DNA of 64,000 nt. It comes from Pseudomonas mandelii. Its GTDB lineage: Bacteria; Pseudomonadota; Gammaproteobacteria; Pseudomonadales; Pseudomonadaceae. Each line of letters begins with the position of its first letter. Position 1 is the stretch's first letter. The position numbers and the translations under genes are program-made. Shown piece after piece: positions 18,569 to 28,050 of the stretch. The notes beneath the pieces were generated by a model. That model made no database searches. It saw nothing but the letters and a program-made list of their open reading frames with translations, and had not been told where the DNA came from. The stretch lies in contig NZ_RCZA01000006.1 in the NCBI RefSeq assembly GCF_006438925.1, forward strand, positions 248,001 through 312,000. Direction: 5' to 3'.

Positions 18569-18805
18569 TTATGGCTTGGAAAAAAGGCTCGGTTCGGCTT
18601 GCACCAAAGCAAATCGTGGCACCTGTTCGCCGTCAACCTCGACCGACTCCAGGAACATGCTCAAGGGACGCACCCAAAAGCCGTAATCGCCATACAGGGC
18701 TTGGTAGAAGACCACTTCTTCTTCGGTTTCCGAATGCCGCGCAATACTGAATACGCGGTACTGCGGACCTTTGTAATGTTGGTAGAGCCCAGGTTGTATC
18801 GGCAT
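18569..18805 (-). CDS. DUF1653 small protein
   Basis: 78 residues. The opening PIQPGLYQHYKGPQYRVFSIARHSET, then VVFYQALYG, the central FWVRPLSMFLE and the end GEQVPRFAL give the typical DUF1653 pattern, a small beta-rich domain of unknown function widespread in bacteria. I chose the ATG at 18805, with GAGGG 7 bases upstream, over the TTG start 18 bases further out. It lies between fadA and topA, as in P. aeruginosa. Confidence 0.85.
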   Translation of the reverse strand: MPIQPGLYQHYKGPQYRVFSIARHSETEEEVVFYQALYGDYGFWVRPLSMFLESVEVDGEQVPRFALVQAEPSLFSKP

Positions 18806-18867
18806 GGTTTGGCCCTCGCTCAAATCTTTTCAAAATAAAAACAAAAATAAATTCAGAAAAACAAAAA

Positions 18868-18886
18868 CCGGGGCACTTGGCCCCGG
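18868..18886 (-). terminator. Terminator of the fadBA operon
   Basis: CCGGGGC (18868-18874) pairs with GCCCCGG (18880-18886). On the minus strand the stem is followed by TTTTTGTTTTT, placing it directly after fadA. Confidence 0.85.
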
Positions 18887-18904
18887 CTTCCGTCAACGGA
18901 ACGC

Positions 18905-20095
<1,191 letters not shown>

Positions 20096-20109
20096 CTAGT
20101 TGGGGGCGC

Positions 20110-22257
20110 TTAACCGAAGAACCGCTGGCCGGTTTTGGCCATTTCACGCAGTTTTGCGGTCGGGTGGTACAGCGCGCCCAAATCAGCGTACTGGTCAGCC
20201 AGGGCAACGAACTCTGCAACACCGATCGAATCGATGTAGCGCAGCGCACCGCCACGGAATGGAGGGAAACCAATACCGTAGACCAGACCCATGTCGGCTT
20301 CGGCAGCAGTTTCGACAATGCCGTCTTCCAGGCAACGCACGGTTTCCAGGCACAGCGGGATCATCATCCAGTTGATGATGTCTTCGTCAGTGACTTCGCG
20401 CTGTTCGAAAACGATCGGCTTGAGCACTTCCAGTACCGACGGATCGGCGACTTTCTTCTGCTTGCCGCGCTTGTCGGTCTCGTAGGCGTAGAAGCCCTTG
20501 CCGTTCTTCTGGCCCAGGCGCTTGGCTTCGTAGAGCACGTCGATGGCCGAACGACGGTCGTCTTTCATGCGGTCCGGGAAGCCTTCAGCCATTACGTCGC
20601 GACCGTGGTGGCCGGTGTCGATACCGACCACGTCCATCAGGTACGCCGGGCCCATTGGCCAGCCGAATTTTTCCATGACCTTGTCGATACGGACAAAGTC
20701 CACACCGGCGCTGACCAGTTTGGCGAAACCGCCAAAGTACGGGAACAGCACGCGGTTGACCAGAAAGCCCGGGCAGTCGTTGACGACGATCGGGTTCTTG
20801 CCCATTTTCTTGGCGTAGGCAACGGTGGTGGCAACCGCCACCTCGCTGGACTTCTCGCCACGGATCACTTCTACCAACGGCATCATGTGCACCGGGTTGA
20901 AGAAGTGCATGCCGACGAAGTTTTCCGGGCGCTTGAGGGCTTTGGCCAGCAAGGTGATGGAAATGGTCGAGGTGTTGGACGCGAGGATGGTGTCCTCTTT
21001 GACCTTGTCTTCGACTTCGGCCAGAACGGCTTGCTTGACCTTCGGGTTCTCGACAACTGCTTCAACCACCAGGTCAACGTGACCGAAATCACCGTAGGAC
21101 AGGGTCGGACGAATGCCGTTGAGCACTTCAGCCATTTTCGCAGGGGTCATGCGACCTTTATCAACGCGGCCCACCAGCAATTTGGCAGCTTCGGCCAGAC
21201 CTTGCTCGATGCCGTGCTCGTTGATGTCTTTCATCAGGATCGGCGTACCTTTGGAGGCCGACTGATAAGCGATACCGCCACCCATGATGCCAGCGCCCAA
21301 TACGGCCGCCTGCTTCACGTCTTTGGCGATTTCGTCGTAGGCCTTGGCCTTTTTCTTCAGCTCCTGATCGTTCAGGAACAGACCGATCAAGCTCTGCGCA
21401 GCAGAGGTCTTGGCCAGTTTGACGAAACCGTTGGCTTCGACTTCCAGCGCCTTGTCGCGACCGAAGTTCGCGGCTTTCTGGATAGTTTTGATCGCTTCGA
21501 CCGGTGCCGGGTAGTTCGGGCCCGCTTGACCGGCCACGAACCCCTTGGCGGTTTCGAACGACATCATTTGTTCGATGGCATTGAGCTTGAGCTTTTCGAG
21601 CTTCGGCTGACGCTTGGCCTTGTAGTCGAACTCGCCGGAGATGGCGCGCTTGATCAGCTCCAGAGCAGCTTCCTGCAGTTTCTCAGGGGCAACCACTGCG
21701 TCGACTGCGCCGACTTTCAGCGCGTCGTCAGGGCGGTTTTCCTTGCCGGCGGCAATCCATTCGATGGCGTTGTCGGCACCGATGATGCGCGGCAGGCGCA
21801 CGGTACCGCCGAAGCCCGGGTAGATACCCAGCTTGACTTCCGGCAGACCGATCTTGGCCTTGGTGGACATGACGCGGTAGTCCGCCGCCAGGCACATTTC
21901 CAGACCGCCACCCAAGGCGATGCCGTTGATCGCGGCGACAGTCGGGACGTTGAGGTCTTCGAAATCGCTGAAAATCTTGTTGGCTTCCAGGTTTCCAGCA
22001 ACAAGCTCTGCATCAGGCAGCTTGAAGCTCTCGACAAATTCGGTGATGTCGGCGCCGACGATGAACACGTCCTTGCCACTGCTGACGATCACACCCTTGA
22101 TCGAAGCATCTGCCTTGATGGTGTCTACGGCCTGACGCAGTTCGTTCAGGGTTAGACGGTTGAACTTGTTGACGGACTCACCCTTGAGGTCGAATTTCAA
22201 TTCGACGATGCCACTTTCAAGAGCCTTAACCGTGATGGCTTTACCTTCGTAAATCAT
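20110..22257 (-). CDS. fadB: Fatty-acid oxidation complex alpha subunit FadB
   Basis: 715 residues, the family norm. The N-terminal enoyl-CoA hydratase/isomerase domain contains [20 protein letters not shown] with the acidic catalytic residues. The C-terminal half is a 3-hydroxyacyl-CoA dehydrogenase with [17 protein letters not shown] (NAD fold, about residue 320) and [16 protein letters not shown] (catalytic histidine). The frame runs to 22362, but [16 protein letters not shown] from the ATG at 22257 is the conserved start. Regulation by PsrA is expected, and a candidate site lies 163 bases upstream. Confidence 0.97.
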   Translation of the reverse strand: MIYEGKAITVKALESGIVELKFDLKGESVNKFNRLTLNELRQAVDTIKADASIKGVIVSSGKDVFIVGADITEFVESFKLPDAELVAGNLEANKIFSDFEDLNVPTVAAINGIALGGGLEMCLAADYRVMSTKAKIGLPEVKLGIYPGFGGTVRLPRIIGADNAIEWIAAGKENRPDDALKVGAVDAVVAPEKLQEAALELIKRAISGEFDYKAKRQPKLEKLKLNAIEQMMSFETAKGFVAGQAGPNYPAPVEAIKTIQKAANFGRDKALEVEANGFVKLAKTSAAQSLIGLFLNDQELKKKAKAYDEIAKDVKQAAVLGAGIMGGGIAYQSASKGTPILMKDINEHGIEQGLAEAAKLLVGRVDKGRMTPAKMAEVLNGIRPTLSYGDFGHVDLVVEAVVENPKVKQAVLAEVEDKVKEDTILASNTSTISITLLAKALKRPENFVGMHFFNPVHMMPLVEVIRGEKSSEVAVATTVAYAKKMGKNPIVVNDCPGFLVNRVLFPYFGGFAKLVSAGVDFVRIDKVMEKFGWPMGPAYLMDVVGIDTGHHGRDVMAEGFPDRMKDDRRSAIDVLYEAKRLGQKNGKGFYAYETDKRGKQKKVADPSVLEVLKPIVFEQREVTDEDIINWMMIPLCLETVRCLEDGIVETAAEADMGLVYGIGFPPFRGGALRYIDSIGVAEFVALADQYADLGALYHPTAKLREMAKTGQRFFG

Positions 22258-22419
22258 CAACTGATCTCCACGATATGGAAGCTGAACAGTACACGTCGGA
22301 CGCAGGCGAATGGCTCGGCAGGGACGTTTAACGTCAATGCTACGCCCATCCACCCGGCACACCCGCCAACGCGATAGTCGGGATTCTGTAGGAGCGGTCT
22401 GTAATACAAACGCTCAATT

Positions 22420-22433
22420 CATACGCCCGTTTG
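22420..22433. promoter_or_regulatory. Candidate PsrA operator upstream of fadBA
   Basis: CATAC-GCCC-GTTTG matches the PsrA consensus CAAAC-N4-GTTTG with one mismatch. A further CAAAC half-site lies at 22407-22411. The location in the fadB upstream region fits the known PsrA control of fadBA; the match itself is imperfect. Confidence 0.55.
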
Positions 22434-22617
22434 ATTTGGGTACGTCACCTTCACGGAATTTCCGACAATTGTCAATCGCCCAAAATACGGGTTGAAACGC
22501 GACTTTCCGGTCATTTCCGTACCGCGAAGCCCTGCAACACGCGGCTGCATGTGAGGCCATTCATAGGATCAATAGTTAGAAAAGTCGCCCTAATTCGCTG
22601 CAGCCTTTGTTTAACAA

Positions 22618-22748
22618 GCTACGCTGGCGGGACCTTGAGGAAAAAACATCAACGCTTTTGGCGAATGCCCAGCGTAAGATCAGCGCCACACAGAATTACC
22701 GGCCTGCCTGGCCAACTCCAGCCCGATGATGATGTCGGGCTTTTTATT
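22618..22748 (+). ncRNA. Candidate small RNA with its own promoter and terminator
   Basis: The 540-base gap 22258-22797 holds no credible ORF. On the plus strand a strong intrinsic terminator, AGCCCGA (22720-22726) with TCGGGCT (22735-22741) then TTTTTATT, has no plus-strand gene before it. About 95 bases upstream, GCTACGCT (22618-22625) matches an RpoS-type extended -10 (KCTAYRCT), which would start a transcript of roughly 115 bases near 22632. Another stem, GGCCTGCCTGGCC, lies at 22701-22713. I do not recognise it as a named Pseudomonas sRNA. The promoter assignment is inference; the terminator is directly visible. Confidence 0.45.
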
Positions 22749-22797
22749 GCCTGTCTGCCGGACGTTTCGCGCCATTGCGGCGCGAAATTTCCGCGTT

Positions 22798-23235
22798 TTA
22801 TGCCAGCGCTTTCAGCACCGCATCAATATCCTGCAAAACCGTCGCTTCGCCCTTCTCGCCCCAATACAACGTGATCATCTGCTTGTCTGCTTCGACCTTG
22901 TAAACGTTGTCTGGCAACTTTTCGAAATGAATCAGCAACGCAGGTTCCTCGCAGACCTCCTGCCACTGATTGACCCACACACCAGGCGCTTTTTGCCAGT
23001 AACTCCAGCACGCCGGTCGATTGCCACGTCGTGGCCGATGGTATTGGGCGCAAGGGCTCGGCGGCTCCTTGCTCAGCCAGTGTGGCCAGTCCTGAGGCGC
23101 CAGTTGCATCGCCAATCCGATGCGTCGCGCCTCCATGCGCAGGGCCATGCGGCCGCTCTGATGGCGCGATGGGCGCAACCATGCCAGCGGACTCAGTACC
23201 ACCAACAGGATTGACACCACTATCCAGACCGTCAT
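22798..23235 (-). CDS. Hypothetical single-pass membrane protein (PA3016-like)
   Basis: 145 residues. The N-terminal MTVWIVVSILLVVLSPLAWLRPSR forms one membrane anchor with a basic flank after it, so the remainder is probably cytoplasmic. The soluble part contains several tryptophans (QDWPHWL, CWSYWQKAPGVWVNQW) and a conserved-looking MITLYWGEKGEATVLQDID. No enzymatic motif is visible. I chose the ATG at 23235; the longer frame adds ten unlikely residues. It is divergent from the stress protein gene. The nearest similar protein I recall is a Pseudomonas hypothetical at the same locus. Confidence 0.7.
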   Translation of the reverse strand: MTVWIVVSILLVVLSPLAWLRPSRHQSGRMALRMEARRIGLAMQLAPQDWPHWLSKEPPSPCAQYHRPRRGNRPACWSYWQKAPGVWVNQWQEVCEEPALLIHFEKLPDNVYKVEADKQMITLYWGEKGEATVLQDIDAVLKALA

Positions 23236-23339
23236 ATCTGTACTCCCGATTCTTGATGAGCGCATTGGGTCACTTTGAAAACAATGCGCTTGAAACCAGC
23301 CATACTTACCAATATTGCAATCCTCAGGAGGAGCACCTC

Positions 23340-23777
23340 ATGCCCTACAACCACATTCTGGTCGCTGTAGATCTAACCGAAGAGTGCGATCCTGTAATCC
23401 ACCGCGCTCGCGAACTGTCGGTGAGCAACGGGGCGAAGCTGTCCCTGGTGCACATTGTCGAGCCGATGGCCATGGCCTTTGGCGGCGACGTGCCCATGGA
23501 CCTGTCACAACTGCAACAACAGCAGTTCGATCAGGCCAAGGAACGCCTGGACCGACTGATCGTGAAGTACCCGGAACTCTCCAAGGAATACAGCCACCTG
23601 ACCTACGGCCAGCCACGCCAGGAGATCCATCACCTGGCCAAGGAACAAACCTGCGACCTGATCGTGGTGGGCAGCCATGGCCGACACGGCCTGGCATTGC
23701 TGCTGGGTTCGACCGCCAATGACGTGCTGCATGGTGCGCCCTGTGATGTGCTCGCGGTGCGCCTGATCAAAAGCTAA
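23340..23777 (+). CDS. Universal stress protein A family
   Basis: 145 residues. The start MPYNHILVAVDLTEEC and the end VVGSHGRHGLALLLGSTANDVLHGAPCDVLAV contain the G-2x-G-9x-G-S/T nucleotide-binding pattern of ATP-binding UspA domains. A strong AGGAGG precedes the ATG at 23340. The long frame reported from 23031 overlaps the divergent gene and is not used. No Anr box was found upstream, unlike several anaerobically induced Pseudomonas Usp genes. A terminator shared with uup follows. Confidence 0.92.
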   Translation: MPYNHILVAVDLTEECDPVIHRARELSVSNGAKLSLVHIVEPMAMAFGGDVPMDLSQLQQQQFDQAKERLDRLIVKYPELSKEYSHLTYGQPRQEIHHLAKEQTCDLIVVGSHGRHGLALLLGSTANDVLHGAPCDVLAVRLIKS

Positions 23778-23792
23778 ACCACAGCTCCTACG

Positions 23793-23828
23793 AAAAGCCC
23801 GGCGCTCATCACTGAACGCCGGGCTTTT
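23793..23828. terminator. Bidirectional terminator between the usp gene and uup
   Basis: AAAAGCCCGGCG (23793-23804) pairs with CGCCGGGCTTTT (23817-23828) and T runs continue on the right. It serves both convergent genes. Confidence 0.9.
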
Positions 23829-23843
23829 TTATAGCAGGATCAA

Positions 23844-25763
23844 TCAGGCATCCAGCTCGGCCCAGCGCTCGACCATTACGTCGTGCTCAGCCTGCAACTG
23901 CTCCAACTGAGCGATCACTGCAGCGGTCTCGGCAGCCGGACGCTGATAGAAACCGGCATCGGCCATTTGCGCCTCAACGGTAGCGATCTGCTGCTCCATG
24001 GCTTCGATCTGACCCGGCAACATTTCCAGCTCACGCTGCAACTTGTAGCTGAGCTTCTTCTTCGCCACCGGTGCTTCGACTACAGCAGCGACTGGCGCAG
24101 CTTCGGCCGTCACGACAGCGGAGGTCAGGTCGGCTTTACCGGACTTGCTCTCGGTCACGCCCAACAGGCGCGGCGAGCCGCCCTGACGCAGCCAGTCCTG
24201 ATAACCACCGACGTATTCACGAACCTTGCCTTCACCTTCGAAGACCAGGGTGCTGGTGACCACGTTGTCGAGGAATGCCCGGTCGTGGCTGACCATCAGC
24301 ACGGTGCCGTTGAAGGTCAGCAAGACCTCTTCCAGCAACTCGAGGGTTTCGACGTCGAGGTCGTTGGTCGGTTCGTCGAGAACCAGCAGGTTCGCCGGTT
24401 TGCTGAACAGTTTCGCCAGCAACAGACGGGCGCGCTCACCACCGGACAGCGCCTTCACCGGCGTGCGGGCACGCTGCGGGCTGAACAGGAAGTCGCCGAG
24501 GTAGCTCAGCACATGGCGGCTCTGACCATCGATATCGATGAAGTCGCGACCTTCAGCAACGTTGTCAATTACGGTCTTTTCCAGGTCCAGCTGATGGCGC
24601 AACTGGTCGAAGTAGGCCACGTCGATGCGCGTCCCCTCTTCCACTGTGCCGCTGGTTGGCTGCAGACCGCTGAGCATCAGCTTCAGCAGTGTGGTTTTGC
24701 CGGTGCCGTTGGCGCCGAGCAGACCGATGCGGTCGCCGCGCTGCAGGACCATCGAGAAGTCCTTGATCAGGAACGGGCCGCCCGGGTGAGCAAAGCTCAC
24801 GTTCTCGAGAACCATGACCTGCTTGCCAGACTTGTCAGCGGTATCCAACTGGATGTTGGCCTTGCCGGTGCGTTCACGACGCTCACTACGCTCGTTGCGC
24901 AGGGCTTTGAGGGCACGGACGCGGCCTTCGTTACGGGTGCGGCGAGCCTTGATGCCCTGGCGGATCCAGACTTCTTCCTGGGCCAGTTTTTTGTCGAACA
25001 GCGCGTTGGCGGTGTCTTCAGCGGCCAGCGAGGCTTCTTTGTGCACGAGGAAGCTGGCGTAGTCGCCGTTCCAGTCGATCAAGCCACCGCGATCCAGTTC
25101 CAGAATGCGGGTCGCGAGGTTCTGCAGGAATGAACGGTCGTGCGTGATGAACAGCACGGCGCCCTGGAAATCCTTCAGCGCCTCTTCGAGCCAGGCAATT
25201 GCACCGATATCCAGGTGGTTGGTCGGTTCGTCGAGCAGCAGCAGATCGGGCTCGGAAACCAGAGCCTGAGCCAGCAGGACGCGACGACGCCAGCCGCCGG
25301 ACAATTCGGCGAGGGTCTTGTCGGCCGGCAACTGCAGACGGCTCAACGTGCTGTCGACCAGTTGCTGCAAACGCCAGCCGTCACGGGCTTCGAGGTCGTG
25401 CTGGACGTGCATCAGTTTGTCCAGGTCGGCGTCGGTGACGATGTTCTGGCTGAGGTGGTGATACTGCGCGAGCAGTTCGCCGACACCGTCCAGACCTTCA
25501 GCCACCACGTCGAACACGGTCCGCTCGTCGGCTACCGGCAATTCTTGCGGCAATTCGCCAATCTTGAGGCCGGGTGCGCGCCAAACGGAGCCCTCATCGG
25601 GCTTCTGGTCGCCCTTGACGAGCTTCATCATGCTGGACTTGCCAGTGCCATTACGGCCGATGATGCACACCCGCTCACCACGGGCGATCTGCCAGGACAC
25701 CTTGTCCAACAACGGCATAGCGCCGAAAGCAAGGGACACATCGCTGAATTTGAGCAGGGTCAT
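23844..25763 (-). CDS. uup: ABC-F family ATPase Uup
   Basis: 639 residues with two ABC cassettes and no membrane segments. The Walker A motifs are IGRNGTGKSS and LGANGTGKTT, the signatures LSGGWRRRVLLAQAL and LSGGERARLLLAKL, and the Walker B motifs LLLDEPTNHLD and LVLDEPTNDLD. The C-terminal coiled coil (KKLSYKLQRELEMLPGQIE onward) distinguishes Uup from EttA. ABC-F proteins act on ribosomes, and Uup also lowers precise transposon excision in E. coli. The start MTLLKFSDVSLAFG at 25763 replaces a nine-residue longer frame. Confidence 0.93.
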   Translation of the reverse strand: MTLLKFSDVSLAFGAMPLLDKVSWQIARGERVCIIGRNGTGKSSMMKLVKGDQKPDEGSVWRAPGLKIGELPQELPVADERTVFDVVAEGLDGVGELLAQYHHLSQNIVTDADLDKLMHVQHDLEARDGWRLQQLVDSTLSRLQLPADKTLAELSGGWRRRVLLAQALVSEPDLLLLDEPTNHLDIGAIAWLEEALKDFQGAVLFITHDRSFLQNLATRILELDRGGLIDWNGDYASFLVHKEASLAAEDTANALFDKKLAQEEVWIRQGIKARRTRNEGRVRALKALRNERSERRERTGKANIQLDTADKSGKQVMVLENVSFAHPGGPFLIKDFSMVLQRGDRIGLLGANGTGKTTLLKLMLSGLQPTSGTVEEGTRIDVAYFDQLRHQLDLEKTVIDNVAEGRDFIDIDGQSRHVLSYLGDFLFSPQRARTPVKALSGGERARLLLAKLFSKPANLLVLDEPTNDLDVETLELLEEVLLTFNGTVLMVSHDRAFLDNVVTSTLVFEGEGKVREYVGGYQDWLRQGGSPRLLGVTESKSGKADLTSAVVTAEAAPVAAVVEAPVAKKKLSYKLQRELEMLPGQIEAMEQQIATVEAQMADAGFYQRPAAETAAVIAQLEQLQAEHDVMVERWAELDA

Positions 25764-25976
25764 GAGCTTCTCCAAAAACCGGGCGCGCATTCTACCTGAC
25801 TTGAGGCTTCAGAAGGCCGGCAATTTCACCTTCGCGACACTCTGCATGACAAATGTTGCGAACTGATGCTGACAGGCCGGCAAAGCTTTCGCCCGCTGCT
25901 GGCAAAAGGCTAAGCTACAGATAATTCAGCGCGGGCATTGCCCGCGCTTGTCATGATTTCTCTGCCCGGACGTCTC

Positions 25977-27905
25977 ATGCGCAGTCGCCTTTTCAGTCTT
26001 TTATCCTGTTTTCTTCTTTCTGCCACTGCCGTTCAAACCGCCCAGGCGGTGGACCTGTCCACCCAGCGCCAGTATTACGATGAAGCCAAGCGTGCCCTCG
26101 CCAAGGGGGATACCGGTCCTTATTTCCGTTACAGCCAGGCCCTCAGCGATTACCCGCTGGAGCCGTACCTGGCGTATGACGAACTGACCGCTCGCCTTAA
26201 AACCGCGAGCAATGCCGAAATCGAGAAATTCCTCGCCGAGCACGGAGACCTGCCCCAGGCCAACTGGATGAAGTTGCGCTGGCTGCGTTGGCTGGCGGAA
26301 CGCGGTGACTGGGCGACCTTCGTCAAGTACTACGACCCCAAGCTCAATTTCACCGAACTGGACTGCCTGAACGCGCAGTATCAGCTCGGGCATAACCAGA
26401 AAGCCGAAGGTTACGCCAACGCCAATAAACTCTGGCTGACCGGCAAATCCCAACCCGCCGCGTGCGATGCGCTGTTCGGGCAATGGGCTGCCGAAGGTCA
26501 GTTGACCGAGCAGAAACGCTGGGAGCGCACCAAACTTGCCGCCCAGGCGCGTAACTATCCGCTGGCCAACAGCCTGGTCAACGGTCTGACCACCCTCGCC
26601 CCTCGCGGTCGTTTGCTGATTGATGTGGCGCAGAAACCCGAACTGCTCAACCAGCCGTCGCGCTTCACCCCGGCCGATGAACCGATGTCTGACATCGTCA
26701 GCCTCGGCCTGCGCCGCTTGGCCAAGCAAGACCCGGACAAGGCCATGGAGCTGCTCGACGGTTACGCCAGCAGCATGCACTTCTCCCGTGATGAGAAAGT
26801 GGCCATCGCCCGTGAAATCGGCTTGACCCTCGCCCGCCGCTTCGACCCTCGCGCACTGGACGTAATGACCAAGTACGACCCGGAACTGCGTGACAACACG
26901 GTTTCCGAATGGCGCTTGCGTCTGCTGCTGCGCCTGGCCCGCTGGGACGATGCCTATCAGTTGACTCGCCGCCTGCCGCCCGATCTGGCGACCACCAATC
27001 GCTGGCGCTATTGGCAGGCACGCAGCCTGGAACTGGCGCAGCCGCAGAACCCGGAAGCGCAGACGCTGTATAAGGGCCTCGCCCGCGAGCGTGATTTCTA
27101 CGGTTTCCTTGCCGCTGATCGCTCGCAGTTACCCTATTCGCTGGTCAACAAACCACTGGTGCTGAGCCAGGCGCTGATCAACAAGGTGCGCAACACGCCG
27201 GGCGTGCGTCGCGCACTGGAGTTTCACGCTCGCGGGCAGATCGTCGACGGTCGCCGTGAGTGGTACCACGTCAGCCGTCACTTCAGCCGGGACGAAATGG
27301 TTGCCCAGGCGAAACTGGCCTACGACCTGAAATGGTATTTCCCGGCAATCCGTACCATCAGTCAGGCGCAGTACTGGGACGACCTGGACATCCGTTTCCC
27401 GATGGCCCACCGCGAAACAATGGTGCGTGAAGCCAAGGTTCGTGGCCTGCATTCGAGCTGGGTGTTCGCTATCACCCGTCAGGAAAGTGCTTTCATGGAC
27501 GACGCCCGTTCCGGCGTCGGCGCCAGCGGCCTGATGCAACTCATGCCCGGCACCGCCAAGGAAACCGCGCGCAAGTTCAGTATTCCCCTGGCATCGCCGC
27601 AGCAAGTGCTGGACCCGGACAAAAACATCCAGCTCGGCGCCGCTTACCTGAGCCAGGTCCACAGCCAGTTCAACGGCAACCGCGTCCTCGCCTCCGCCGC
27701 CTATAACGCCGGCCCCGGCCGCGTACGTCAGTGGTTGCGCGGTGCCGATCACCTGAGCTTCGACGTGTGGGTGGAAAGCATCCCGTTCGACGAAACCCGC
27801 CAGTACGTGCAAAACGTGCTGTCGTACTCGGTGATCTACGGCCAGAAGCTCAACTCACCGCAGCCGCTGGTGGATTGGCATGAGCGCTACTTTGACGATC
27901 AATAA
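25977..27905 (+). CDS. slt: Soluble lytic murein transglycosylase Slt70
   Basis: 642 residues. A signal peptide (to about QTAQA, residue 23) is followed by an all-helical superhelical domain of about 400 residues, a linker domain (AREFDFYGFLAADR-like segment at about 365) and a C-terminal lysozyme-like domain with the catalytic glutamate in ITRQESAFMDDARSGVGA, then GLMQLMPGTAK and ASAAYNAGPGRV. It cleaves the MurNAc-GlcNAc bond in the periplasm to give 1,6-anhydro products, which feed the NagZ pathway encoded earlier in the window. I chose the ATG at 25977, where the signal peptide begins. Confidence 0.95.
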   Translation: MRSRLFSLLSCFLLSATAVQTAQAVDLSTQRQYYDEAKRALAKGDTGPYFRYSQALSDYPLEPYLAYDELTARLKTASNAEIEKFLAEHGDLPQANWMKLRWLRWLAERGDWATFVKYYDPKLNFTELDCLNAQYQLGHNQKAEGYANANKLWLTGKSQPAACDALFGQWAAEGQLTEQKRWERTKLAAQARNYPLANSLVNGLTTLAPRGRLLIDVAQKPELLNQPSRFTPADEPMSDIVSLGLRRLAKQDPDKAMELLDGYASSMHFSRDEKVAIAREIGLTLARRFDPRALDVMTKYDPELRDNTVSEWRLRLLLRLARWDDAYQLTRRLPPDLATTNRWRYWQARSLELAQPQNPEAQTLYKGLARERDFYGFLAADRSQLPYSLVNKPLVLSQALINKVRNTPGVRRALEFHARGQIVDGRREWYHVSRHFSRDEMVAQAKLAYDLKWYFPAIRTISQAQYWDDLDIRFPMAHRETMVREAKVRGLHSSWVFAITRQESAFMDDARSGVGASGLMQLMPGTAKETARKFSIPLASPQQVLDPDKNIQLGAAYLSQVHSQFNGNRVLASAAYNAGPGRVRQWLRGADHLSFDVWVESIPFDETRQYVQNVLSYSVIYGQKLNSPQPLVDWHERYFDDQ

Positions 27906-27921
27906 CCGGTAATGCCGGTTA

Positions 27922-27954
27922 TGTAGGAGCTGTGTAGGAGCTGTGTAGGAGCTG
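27922..27954. repeat. Three tandem copies of an 11-bp unit
   Basis: TGTAGGAGCTG occurs three times without interruption at 27922-27932, 27933-27943 and 27944-27954. The last copy is the outer edge of the long inverted repeat that follows, so this is an expansion of that element's end. Confidence 0.9.
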
Positions 27955-28050
27955 TCGAGTGAAACGAGCCTGCGATCTTTTGATCTTTTTCGGCACAGTT
28001 GAAGATCAAGATCAAAAGATCGCAGCCTCGTTTCACTCGACAGCTCCTAC
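27945..28050. repeat. Long inverted repeat, copy 1
   Basis: Two arms of about 40 bases (GTAGGAGCTGTCGAGTGAAA... and its reverse complement ending ...CAGCTCCTAC) flank a short non-palindromic centre. The right arm overlaps the last codons of the ABC exporter and supplies its TAG stop. Near-identical copies lie at 31671-31771 and 33629-33729. Confidence 0.9.

Noticed and set aside
20164..22155. 663-codon plus-strand frame opposite fadB
   Set aside because: Antisense shadow of fadB; low-complexity His/Val/Phe-rich product typical of reversed coding DNA.
22431..22874. 147-codon plus-strand frame across the candidate small RNA
   Set aside because: Runs through the terminator hairpin and into the opposite-strand gene; no ribosome site or family resemblance.
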